Assembly: GCF_001411555.2 (NCBI RefSeq)
Contig: NC_049912.1
Location: 23,879,722-23,943,721, forward strand
Origin: Juglans regia
Lineage: Eukaryota > Streptophyta > Magnoliopsida > Fagales > Juglandaceae
Direction: 5' to 3'
Length of the DNA stretch: 64,000 nt
Numbering within the stretch: the stretch's first letter is position 1; each line of letters starts with the position of its first letter. Under the pieces are notes generated by a model, which did no database searches, had not been told where the DNA came from, and saw only the letters and a list, made by a program, of their open reading frames with translations. A program made the position numbers and the translations under genes. Below, in pieces: positions 21,660 to 31,849 of this stretch.

Positions 21660-22529
21660 ATTTAATCTTCTCAATTTTGATGGTGTTGACTCTCGTTTAG
21701 TGTTGATTTTGGTTTTTATCGCCGGACGCTGATTGTCAATTTGCCAGTGACTTAGTTTGTGGTTACTAACTTAGTTACTTACTAGTTTCTGATGTATTTT
21801 GGAATTGGGATGTGGCCCAGTATAATTCGGTGACATTGAATAATCTCGAGTCTTGACTCTTGTTGTGAACTTGTGTGGCAAAAAAAAAAAATTTACAGAA
21901 GTAGTTTTTGTTTTTTGATAAGTAATTTACAGAAGTAGTATTAGAAATTTAGAAGCACAATGGAAGACCAACAACATCCCTGCAGAAAACTTACGGGTCA
22001 GGGTTAGCTACATTTTTTTTTTTTTTTTTTTGTTGGTTGAAGCACAATGGAAGTAGTAGGAGATTTTTGGCACTCTTGGATTTTAGGCTTTCTTGGAATA
22101 AATCTGAGTATCTGACAAAATCTTAATTTGAATTGGTTTATCTAAGCACTCTGCCACAGTGCCACTCACCCAAAATTAAGGGATATTTTCTAATGTTTAG
22201 ACACGTATGTATTGAGAATCGATAGTTTAATTTTTTATACACAAACACACGGTATATTTTTACACACACAGAAAATATAACTCATATATATACATACATA
22301 TATATATGCTCATATATATTATATATAATATATATTATATATATATAGTTGAGATGCATTAATTTGTAGAAAAATAAAAAAAAAAACCCCAGATTAATTT
22401 GTCTAGTCATTAATCATTATGGTCTTGTTGTGAATTTACAAGGCTTTAACACTATATATTAATGTTTTTTTTTCTAATTCTTTTGTTCTTTCGTCTTTTT
22501 GACTTGTTTGTCCTGACTCCTTTTTATAG

Positions 22530-24654
22530 ATGGAGTCTTCTACAAATGATGTGCAAGAGTCAACACCAAATATGCCTCCACCCCCACCCCCACCCAATCT
22601 AAGTGATCAATCAGTTAGTGGGTCACAAAGAGGTAGAGTTAGGTCTTTTGTTTGGGATCACTTTACAAAAATTTCAAAAAGTGATCCAAGTAAACCTAGG
22701 GCTGCATGTAATTATTGTGATGCTTTGTATGCATGTGATACGAAGACCAATGGTACAAAAAACATGAAGTATCACATTGAGCACTAATATAAGAAATGTC
22801 CGTTTAAGAAGACGGATAAATCTTAGACGACTCTAGGTTGGAAGGTGGAGGGAGGAAGTGGTAGTGGTAGTGGTAATGGGGGACTTGTGCCTATTGCATT
22901 TAGTGTTGAGGCTTGCCGACAAGCCTTAGCATAGATGATTATTCTTGATGAGTTACCCTTTAGGCATGCTGAATGGGAGGGTTTCAGGAAGTTTATGCTT
23001 GTGGTTTGCCCTAAGTGGGTAGTGATTCCATCCCGTATGACGGTTGCCAATGATTGCTTTAATTTGTTTTTAAAAGAAAAACAAAAGTTAAGAAATGCTC
23101 TTCGAGGGTAGTGAGTTTCTCTCATCACGGATACATGGACATCCGTGTAAAACCTAAACTATATGTGTCTCACAGCACACTTTATTGATGATGGTTGGAA
23201 GTTACACAAGAGGATTCTTTCCTTTTGTTTGGTTGAAAATCACAAGGGTGATACCTTTGGTAAGGGTATAGAGATGTGTTTGCATGATTGGGGGCGACTA
23301 AAAATACTTGCACTCACACTTGATAATACAAGTTCTAATAATGGGGTTGTTTCTTATTTGAAAAAAAAAATAAAGTATAGGAGATACACGATCTTGGAAC
23401 ATGAATTCTTGCATGTTCGATATTGTGTCCACATTTTGAACTTAATTGTTCGTAAGGGGTTAAAAGAATTTGATGAGTTTATTGTGAAGGTGAGGGGTGT
23501 TGTGAAGTATGTTAAATCCTCCCCTCAAAGGTGGAGTACATTTAAGAAATGTGTGGGGTTGGAAAATATTCAATCTAAAAGCTAAGTTTGCCTAGATGTA
23601 CCAATTAGGTGGAACTCCACCTATCTTATGTTGGAGAGAACTCAAAAATTTATAGGGCTTTTGATCGGTTGGAGGAAGAAGATCCGTGCTTCTTTAGTAG
23701 TATTAGAGATGATGACGATGACGATGTCGATGTCGATGATGAAAATGTAGACCATGTGGTGAATACGAAAAAGTCAAAGAAGTTAGGGTCTCCCAATGCA
23801 TCCGATTGGGCAAAGGTACAGTTGTTTGTGAGGTTCCTTGCATTATTTCATGATGCAACTTTAAAATTCTCGGGGGGTGAATATGTAACTTGTAATTTTT
23901 TTTCCCGGAGTTGGTTATTATTAAAGATACCATTAATATGGAGTGTGAAGAACGAAACCTCGTGGTGGGATTAATGGCCACAAATATGAAGAGAAAGTTT
24001 GACAAGTATTGAGAGAACTTGAAAAATCAGAATATGTTGCTCTATGTTGGTGTTCTTCTTAATCCTCGCTATAAGATGCGATATCTTGATTTTGGGTTGA
24101 GAAAAATGTATGCACATGATCATGCAAAAAAACTTGATTTCAGTTAGAAGGTGAAAAATGCATTTATCTGCATATATGAGGCATACATGAAAAATGAACA
24201 AGGGAATTCTCCTCAGTGCACAAGTGCCCAACATGAAGATGTAGGTCCTTCAGCTGACAATGTGGCTAGTAGAAAGGCAAAAATGATGGCTGAATTTAAG
24301 CAATAGTTGCAGTCAGAAGATAGTTTGGAAAATAAGTCAGAGGTTGATAGATATCTAGCTAAAAGATGTGAGGATGAAGATGATAGTTTTGACCTTCTAA
24401 TTTGGTGGAAGGTGAATTTAGTTAGATATCGCGTACTTTCAAAGGTTGCACGCGATGCTATTGCAATACCGGTATCTATTGTGGCCTCTGAATCTACATT
24501 TAGTACTGCGGGTCGTGTACTTGATCCTTTCCGAAGTAGTTTAAATCCAATGAGTGTTGAGGATCTCATATGTGCACAAAACTGGCTTCGTTCTTCTTCT
24601 ACTCTAATAAGCCTTAGGACTTTAATGGATGAAGTGGAAGAATTTGAGAAGTAG
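22530..24654 (+). pseudogene. hAT transposase with BED zinc finger, multiply stopped
   Basis: The ATG at 22530 follows a pyrimidine-rich tract. The order is a BED zinc finger (SFVWDHFTKISKSDPSKP, CNYC, then MKYHIEH), the start of the RNase H-like catalytic fold (TDTWTS near 23130; LTLDNTSSNN near 23310), a linker, and the C-terminal hAT dimerisation domain (EVDRYLAKRCED, WWKVNLVRYRVLSKVARDAI, SESTFSTAGRVLDPFRSSL) ending near 24654. At least six in-frame stops occur, several at positions where relatives have glutamine (after IEH; DKS*TTLG; QALA*MII), and frameshifts separate the segments. An intact relative would be about 700 aa. The product would have acted in the nucleus to excise hAT elements. 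Confidence 0.9.
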
Positions 24655-25319
24655 CTGGATATGGGTATGTAATAAAATTACCTTTAATATCTTTTGTGGT
24701 TTATTTTGTTTTATCTTCTATGTTATGTAACTTTATTTAACTTATTTTGTTTTAAATTTTTATGGATAGAACTTGTTGGGGACCCGAACTTTGCTGATTC
24801 TGTGAATGGGTCAAATTCAATGCCTACTGGCCCTACACCCAATGATGATTAAAGACTAAAGATGTGAGAATATTATAATCTCTAAATTCTACCGACGTTA
24901 TTGATTATGCTAGTTTGGATGTAGCAGCTATAATTTTGGTCCCTACTTGATATATTTTTTCTCTTTTTTGTCGCAGCCCTGCTTGATATACTGCAGTGTC
25001 TTAATTTAAGACAGAATTATGGACCAGTCCTAAGTAACTGAGTTGAAGATTAGTAAGTTGGATGTAGCAGCTAGAATTTTGGTCCCGTTATATCTTAAGT
25101 ACTTAAGTTGTTAAGTTTTGGATTATAATTTGTAATTTGTAATAACTTCTGTATTATTATTTTTTTTTGCTTTTTTTTATATAGATTAGTTTTTTTTTTT
25201 TTATCATTGTATTTTTCAAGATCAAGTTTTTTTAGTAGTTTTAGCTAAAAAAATGTACAAAATTTGAAATGGGCCGAAAATAATTGAAATTGGTCAAACA
25301 AAAAATCAGATTTAGATGG

Positions 25320-25475
25320 ACTGAATGACCCATCTTAGGCATGTCCAGACCGACTGGACCGGACCGAACCTATATTTGACTCAGTTCGGTCCAGGGTGGA
25401 GAATTCTTGGACCGAATAGGTCCAGTCCGATCCACAAAATGGCCCAAGACCAGACCGGACTAGACTGGACCGATA
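25320..25475. promoter_or_regulatory. Right subterminal GGTCCAG/GGACCGG cluster of the hAT element
   Basis: Repeated 'gaccggaccg', 'ttcggtccag', 'aggtccagtccg', 'gaccagaccggac' and 'tagactggaccg' words mirror the left cluster in opposite orientation. Confidence 0.6.
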
Positions 25476-25484
25476 TCACCCCTA

Positions 25485-25492
25485 CCAGTTCC
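25485..25492. repeat. hAT target site duplication, right (CCAGTTCC)
   Basis: Exact repeat of 19602-19609. Joining the two flanks through one copy restores gypsy gag sequence. Confidence 0.92.
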
Positions 25493-25887
25493 TCAAAACT
25501 ACCAATGGACCCAGGGCGCAAAGTCCCGAACCAACCCCGTGCTATCCCTTTCAATGTTAGTGGGAAAGCTCGGCAAGCTACCTTTTTGGGAAAGCCATGG
25601 AGAGTCATGTGCGCCTTGAGGTTTTCAAGGTGATCCATAGGGTCTCGTGACCCGTCATAAAAATCAATCTGAGGAACCTTAAACTTAGGTGTGAAGGGAC
25701 CCGTTATCACTTTCTCACTATAAGGAATGTCAGTGTGGTTGAGCAAGTTTTCCACCGAAGAGGATCCTCCCATTCTTCTTGCCATCTCCTCGTATTTGTC
25801 AACGAGGTTGCATAGTTTGTCATGTAGTCTCTTCTTTTCCAACTCTTCACTATTCATTCCCCCCACACTATGTGCATCTCCTTCCAC
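25493..25887 (-). pseudogene. Ty3/gypsy gag, N-terminal part (right of the hAT insertion)
   Basis: The minus-strand frame from 25887 reads KRLHDKLCNLVDKYEEMARR (coiled-coil-like), PFTPKFKVPQIDFYDGSRDP, HLENLKAHMTLHGFPKKVAC and RAFPLTLKGIARGWFGTL, then SFEEL just before the hAT insertion. This is the conserved capsid core of plant Ty3/gypsy gag. The frame then runs into the hAT end and loses meaning. The gag continues at 19601 and leftward. Confidence 0.88.
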
Positions 25888-26118
25888 CTACCCATTTTGG
25901 AGGGGTGGCGCAACGGCGTTCTGTCGCTTTAGCTCTTTGTTCTCCATTTGTAACTGCTCGACAACTACTATCGCTTTTTCAACCTCTCATCAACCTCTGC
26001 AAATCTCATTTCTACCTTTGTCATATTCATCTTTTGATAGCGGGTTGCATGAGATCACATAGTACGTTGCATGCAAAAATCATGCTGAAGTCTGTAGAGA
26101 TCTCATAAACAGTGCCAC

Positions 26119-26561
26119 TGTAAAGGATGTGTTTCACACCACCAACCACTCGAATGACCTATAGCAAATGAAGGGTCGGCACTGGGCGCCCGGGAGAAAC
26201 TTTGATGCCTAAGTTAGATAAATAGCCTGAGTGTAGGCATATTAAGAAGTTAAGTAATCATTTGTTACCTCCCCTCCATAGGCATATTTATAAAGGCACA
26301 CTGAAGTGTTGGGGACATCAATAATACATGTCCCTTGTGTTTATACTTAACCATCCCTTAATAAGAGGAGGGGATAACTGTCCTGGTTTATAGGTGTTAT
26401 CTTACCCAGGACAACTACCTCAATCTGTGGGCATTATCCCCCTGCAAGTAGTGTTATCTACCATGTGGTCTTGGGCCATAAATCTTATAGGTCAAGGCAA
26501 CAAGTTGGGCCTACCTTCCCGTCATAGGCTTTGCAACCGAATGGCCCAAATATCCTTTCCA
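26119..26561 (-). repeat. 5' LTR of the Ty3/gypsy element
   Basis: About 443 bp, aligned along its length with 16967-17424. On the element strand it starts TGGAAAGG and ends TTTACA. The next bases, GTGGCACTGTTTATG, occupy the primer-binding position but are not the initiator-Met site. The many differences from the other LTR indicate an old insertion. The 5-bp flank is ATCGG. Confidence 0.82.
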
Positions 26562-28140
26562 ATCGGTTTAACTAAAAACTAATAAAAACCTCTTTACCTA
26601 GACAAGATTTAAAAATTTTATTTTTACAAATAATATTTATTTAAAAAAAGTCGGTTGAAATTTAACAGAATTTAAATAAAAATTTTTAAAAAATCTGTTT
26701 AACTCAATTAACTAATTAAACAAATTTGAGTAAGTAAGAAAATCCTATAAATCAATTTAAATAAAAATTAAAAAGACAAAACAATTTCGTCTAAAGCTTG
26801 ATAAACACTTCCAAAATATTAATAACTTCCAAAGTTAAAAAGTACGGGTGGCAATCGTATTTTTAGCTCGTGTTCTTGTCGTGTTAAGTCATGAACATTC
26901 GACTATATAGATCAATCAACCCAATCCGACCCGTTAAGGTAAACATGTTAAGCTCTAACTCAACCCATTTAGATAACGTGTCGTGTCACCCATTTTGACA
27001 TGTTTAATAATTAATTAAAAATAAGTCAACTACACAACTCATTTAAATCCGTTTAAGATAAATTAGTTGAACTAACACACATATCCTATTTGACCTTATT
27101 AACATAATTTCAAATAAAAGTTAAAACTGTATTTATTAGTAGCCACAATATCTTAAAAGAAACTTCCTATTAACAAAAAATATCAATATTTTTCAAATTT
27201 TGACATATAATAAAACTAATATTACAAACCCTACAGTAACAAATACGAACATAGGTCTAGAATTGCAATCTCAATAATAAAAACATAAGCATATTGACAA
27301 AATACTAATATTACAACTCAAATATATATAATAAAATTATAATTTTGAAATAAAATTTAAAAGATTCAAAACAAGTTGATTTCATTTTAAAGCATATCTT
27401 AACGGATCAACCGTTTTAATCCGAACCCATTAAAATCGAACCCAAATCTGTTAATTTAATGTCGTGTTCGTGTTAGGTTAAACTCCTATTAAAAACAATT
27501 CTCCCTTGCTCAAAATATTTTTTTATTTTAGTTTTTAAAATTTGGAATTTATTTAATATTTTTCAATATTTTAACTTAAAAATCGATTTTTGTAAAATAC
27601 ATTAACTAGAAAACTATATAAAAAAATCATTTTAACTCAAAACTTATCCACCGTGCAGATTTTTCTTTTTTCTTTATTTAATATTTATAAATTATTTTTA
27701 GGCTTTACTTGAGTAGTTTTTTTGAATTTTTAATTTTTAGTGAAACTGTTTCAGAATTTTCTTATTTACACAGATTGTTTTGGTTAAATTAATTAAACTG
27801 ATTTTTTTTTTTTTAGGAATTAAACTGATTTTCTAAACGTTTTTTAAACAACCTATTTTTATAAGCATTTTCAGTTAAAACGACTTTTCACATCTTTTTC
27901 AGATAACGATGTTTCTATAAATTTTTTGGTTAAACCAGTTTTCTTTTTAAAAAATCAGCTAAACATATTTGGTTTTTGAATTTTTTAATTAATGGATGAT
28001 GAAAGAATAATAAAAAAAACGAATGATGAGTATCATTACTCAATAATAAATTAGGATATATGTTATTGTTCATTAGAAGATGATAACATTAAGATATAGC
28101 TAGCATCCCTCCTGGTCAGCTATTTTTTTGGGTTTTAAAA
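26562..28140 (+). repeat. RLP distal upstream segment, copy D2 (right part)
   Basis: Together with 16790-16966 on the other side of the gypsy element, this reconstitutes a segment colinear with 29135-30310. Landmarks: 'aaaacctctttacct', 'aagaaaatcctataaatcaatt', 'ttcttatttacacaga', 'ttaggatatatgttattgttcattag'. A hAT-type MITE interrupts it at 26842-27487. Confidence 0.72.
26842..27487. mobile_element. hAT-type non-autonomous element (GGGTGGCAAT end), 646 bp
   Basis: Starts 'gtacgggtggcaatcg' and ends 'gtgttaggttaaactcct'. Flanks are GTTAAAAA (26834-26841) and ATTAAAAA (27488-27495), 7 of 8 matching. The paralogous segment near 29560 reads straight through 'aaagttaaaaacaattctccct' without it. 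A related element sits at 44285-44980. The 'gacccgttaa' and 'cgtgttcgtgtt' words are typical of this plant hAT family. Confidence 0.75.
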
Positions 28141-28369
28141 AGTTATTTCTAAATGTTTGGTACCTAAAATAGCTTATTTCTTATTTTGGGAGAAAAGAAA
28201 TTAAAATAATATCATACATTTACGAGAGTTTAGTGAACGATCAAGTTTGCATGATGTCTGAAACTCTGTATATAAGAAGAAATTTTAAAGTTTTATAATA
28301 TCAAGTGTGAATCCATACGTGATCCAGAGCTTCTTTACTTGGTCATATTTTCTAGGAGAGCAAAATCAA

Positions 28370-29120
28370 GTTGTTATTTAGAGACAAATGATGATTGGCC
28401 AAAACATTATGTAGTTCATGCCATAGAAACGACTTGATATCGGAAAGTGAGGTTTTTTAACTCCTTATCAACATATGTTTGATCAAAGTTTGATCATGAT
28501 AGGATAAAAGTGTGATCATGATAGGATAAATGTTACATACATATCATCCATTAATATATATTGTACGCTAGCTTAGCACGAGATGATGACTTGACTAATT
28601 TAAAGTTAAACATATATATGGTCCCTGCCAACTCATCCAAGACTAATATTATTATTTAGAGACAAATGATAATTGACCAAAACATTACGTGGTTCATGCG
28701 ACGCCGACCATTACTTTTACAAGCCTTTAATGCAACGGAGACGACTTGATGTGGGAAAGTGAGGGTTTTTAACTCCTTATCAACATATATCCAAGCAAAG
28801 TGTGACCACGATTGGATTAATGTTATATATGTACATATCATCCATTAATATGTATTGTACACTAACTTAGCACGAGACGGAGACTTGACTAATTTAAAAT
28901 TCAACATATATGTGTCCCCTGCCAACTCATCCAAGACAAATGTTGTTATTTAGAAACAAATGGTGATTGACCAAAACATTACGCGATTCATGCGACGCCA
29001 ACCATTACTTTCACAAGTTTTCAATGCAACGGAGATGACTTGACATGGGAAAGTGAGGTTTTTTAACTCTTTATCAACATATATATATCCAAGCAAAGCA
29101 TGACCACGATAGGATAAATG
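28370..29120 (+). repeat. Three tandem copies of the RLP proximal promoter (about 280-295 bp each)
   Basis: Copies start at 'gacaaatgatgattggcc' (28383), 'gacaaatgataattgacc' (28661) and 'aacaaatggtgattgacc' (28956). Each contains 'aaaacatta', a cttga word, 'gaaagtgaggtttttt'-type sequence, 'catccattaatat' and 'gacttgactaatttaaa'. No RLP coding sequence follows directly; the array leads into distal segment D3. Confidence 0.78.
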
Positions 29121-29134
29121 TTTTTTTTTTTTTT

Positions 29135-30310
29135 AATTTCAACTTTAGAAAAACATTGTGAAAATATGTTTAATTAAAAAATAAATTTAACTAAATATAA
29201 TTTCAAAAATATATATGTTCAACTTAAAAAACTGAGAAAAAATCATTTTAACAAGAAGAATTTTTTAAAAAATTATCTTTAATTTTGTTTAAAAACCGGT
29301 TTAACTAAAATATTATAAAAACCTCTTTACCTAAACAAGGCTTAAAAATTTATTTTCACAAAAACTTATTTAAAAAATCTAGGTCGAATTTTAACAGAAT
29401 TTAAATTAAGAATTAAAGAAAATATGTTTAACTCATTTAATAAAATAATTGTTTAAATAAGAAAATCCTATAAATCAATTCAAATAAAAATTAAAAAGAC
29501 ACTTTTTTTTTTTAAACTAAAGCCTAAGAAAACACTTCCAAAACGTTAAATAAATTCTAAAGTTAAAAACAATTCTCCCTCTCGCAGGTTTGTTTTATTC
29601 TAGTTTTTAAAATTTTGGATTTATTTTATATTTTTCAATATTTTAACTTAAAAAATAGAATATTTTGATAATACATTAACTAGAAAATTATATAAAAAAT
29701 CATTTTAACTCAAAACTTCTCCACCCTGCAGAGTTTTCTTTTTCTTTATTTTAGAGTTTATTTAATATTTATAAAGTATTTTTAGGCTTTACTTAAGTAG
29801 TTTTTGTATTTTAAATTTTTAGTGAAACTGTTTTTTCAGAATTTTCTTATTTACACAGATTGTTTTGGTTAAATTAATTAAACTGATTTTCTAAACGTTT
29901 TTTTAAACAACCTATTTTTATAAGAAATTTTATCTAAAACGACTTTTCACATCTTTTTTAGATAACGATATTTTTATAATTTTTTCAGTTAAACCAGTTT
30001 TCTTTTTAAAAAATCAGCTAAACATTTTTTTTTTTTTGAATTTTTTAATTAAAATGATTTTTTTTAGTTGAACAGATTTTTAAAAAATATTTTTATTTAA
30101 ATCTATATTTTAACTAAAACATTTTCTTAATAATATTTTTAATTCAAATAGTTTTTTAAATTGAAATGAAAAAAATTATCGGCACTTGTCAAGTTTTGAT
30201 TTGTTGACACGTGTCACTTGTAAAAGACTTCGTCAACTGACGAACGGTCTTTTTATGGAAGTGGCCAATTGCAAAATTTTTCAATCTGAATGTTACAAGT
30301 TGAAAAAGAG
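29135..30310 (+). repeat. RLP distal upstream segment, copy D3 (uninterrupted)
   Basis: Carries both empty sites: 'aaaaaccggtttaacta' near 29290 (no gypsy) and 'aaagttaaaaacaattctcc' near 29560 (no hAT MITE). Otherwise colinear with 16790-16966 plus 26562-28140. Non-coding. Confidence 0.75.
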
Positions 30311-30549
30311 CATGCTTCACGTCTATTTTTTTATTATTTTATAATGTGATATTAGATAATTAAAAATTATTTATTATTTTATTTACAAACCTATCATTTA
30401 ATATTATATCATAAAATGATAAGTAGAATTTTTTGGTTGAAAAAACTCTAATAATAATATTAAGTAGTACTTTTTTTTGTAAGTGTGAATCCATAAGTGA
30501 TTCAGAGCTTCTTTAGTTAATTCGTCATATCTCTTAAGAGATAAATATC

Positions 30550-30898
30550 TTAAGTTGTTATTTAGAAGCAAATGATGATTGGCCAAATCATTACGTGGTT
30601 CATGTGACGCCAAACATTACTTTCACAAGCCTTCATTTCCACGAAAACGACTTGACTTGAACAAGATAGGATAACAAATTCCGAGAGGTGTTACGTACAT
30701 ATCATCCATTAATATATATTGTAAGCTAGCTTAGCATGCACACGAGACGTCAACTTGACTAATTTAAACATATGGTCTCCTGCCAACTCATCCAAGACTA
30801 ATTTAAATACATCACGTACTCGTTGAGTGAATGAAATCATGTAATATTCTTTTTCTCCATTTCTTTTTTGATCTCTCCCAGCTCCAATATTTTAGAGA
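30550..30898 (+). promoter_or_regulatory. Single-copy RLP proximal promoter in front of a truncated RLP
   Basis: Contains, in order, 'gatgattggccaaatcattacgtgg', 'cgaaaacgacttgacttg', 'cattaatatatattgtaagctagcttagc', 'caacttgactaatttaaa', 'actcatccaagactaatttaaatacatcacgtactcgttgagtg' and the leader ending 'ccaatattttagagaATG'. It is the best view of the full ancestral promoter unit. Each motif appears once, unlike the array at 31850-33375. Confidence 0.68.
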
Positions 30899-30980
30899 AT
30901 GGGTTTATCCTTTCCTCTCATTATCTTGATCGTGTGCTTTCTTGTTTCATTAATGATGTTTTATCTTATACTTTCTGAAA
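30899..30980 (+). pseudogene. Truncated RLP: signal peptide only
   Basis: The ATG at 30899 starts MGLSFPLIILIVCFLVSLMM and continues through FYLILS. This is the signal peptide of the RLP family, nearly identical to the pseudogene at 5375. After about 80 bp the sequence switches to distal upstream segment D4 ('ttttttgaaaatacattaactag'). It is a recombination scar, not a gene. Confidence 0.82.
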
Positions 30981-31039
30981 ATTAATTAAAATATTGTTCA
31001 AGTCAAGTCGTTTCTTTTCTTACTCGTTGAATTTTTTGA

Positions 31040-31325
31040 AAATACATTAACTAGAAAATTTTATAAAAAATCACTTCAACTCAAAACTTCTCCCCCGTGC
31101 AGAGTTTTCCTTTTCTTTATTTTAGAATTTATTTAATATTTATAAAGTATTTTTAGGCTTTACTTAAGTAGTTTTTGTATTTTAAATTTTTAGTGAAACT
31201 GTTTTTTCAGAATTTTCTTATTTACACAGATTTTTTTGGTTAAATTAATTAAACTGATTGTCTAAACGTTTTTCAAACAACCTATTTTTATAAGAAATTT
31301 TTGTTAAAACGACTTTTCACATCTT
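31040..31325 (+). repeat. RLP distal upstream segment, copy D4 (short)
   Basis: Matches 29665-29955, from 'aatacattaactagaaaatt' through 'ttcttatttacacaga' to 'gacttttcacatctt'. It stops at 31325, where unrelated sequence begins. Confidence 0.75.
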
Positions 31326-31845
31326 CTAAAGTAGCTGGTCTTGAGCATATATTATTTTTGTGATTGGATTGATTTACATGGTATGTTGGATTGAACTCTT
31401 TACTCTCAAGGTATATATCTCAAAAGTCCATAACTTTTCTAATGGGCCTTTTGAATATTCATTCTCAAGATTTGGATTCAATGTACAGGAAGATTTGGTA
31501 CTTTGACTAACATTTTTTAAACCCACATGCCCACACACACAGATTCCTTGCAACTGCAGCCGAATTAAGTCACATTTTATCATCATATAAGCACTTGCAC
31601 TCTAATACTAAACAAGAAAGAGAAAAGGATAAAGTGCTCTGCTCTGGATATGCAGCCTTTAAAGTATATCTTCACAAATTAATTTCAAACACCGATTCGT
31701 TTAGCCATTATAGAAGAAAATATAAAATTAATTAATAATTTTTTTGAAATTTGTTTAGCTTATTTTAAAGGCTGACAAGGTTCCACGTCCCGTAGAATTA
31801 CCAATTTTCTAAACCATTCTCATTGTCGCGCGTTATCATCACCAA
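31326..31845. other. Unique intergenic spacer before the promoter array
   Basis: No homology to other RLP-flanking DNA was noticed and no supported ORF is present. The minus-strand 70-codon frame here has no recognisable features. Confidence 0.4.
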
Positions 31846-31849
31846 CATA

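Larger units (their letters stand above)
19610..25484 (+). mobile_element. hAT transposon (5,875 bp), nested in gypsy gag
   Basis: The left end TAGGGGTGAGAATCGG and the reverse complement of the right end, TAGGGGTGATATCGG, are terminal inverted repeats. Perfect 8-bp CCAGTTCC duplications flank the element. Both subterminal regions (19620-19735 and 25320-25475) are packed with GGTCCGG/GGACCGG words, the expected transposase-binding clusters. The interior holds AT-rich tandem repeats and a transposase gene with many stops, so the element is now non-autonomous. Confidence 0.93.
16967..26561 (-). mobile_element. Degenerate Ty3/gypsy LTR retrotransposon, interrupted by a hAT element
   Basis: LTR, gag and reverse transcriptase fragments are in the expected order on the minus strand. 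No integrase or RNase H is recognised, and the internal part after RT is short, so the element is internally deleted as well as frame-broken. The gag sequence and the YVDx-LVKS RT motif suggest the Tat/Ogre-like branch. Flanks ACCAG and ATCGG each differ by one base from ACCGG, the base string at the paralogous empty site near 29294. Removing 19610-25484 (the nested hAT) leaves an element of about 3.7 kb. Confidence 0.85.

Noticed and set aside
25727..26108. Two overlapping plus-strand ORFs of about 110 codons
   Set aside because: Antisense shadows of gypsy gag and its leader, with no family features.
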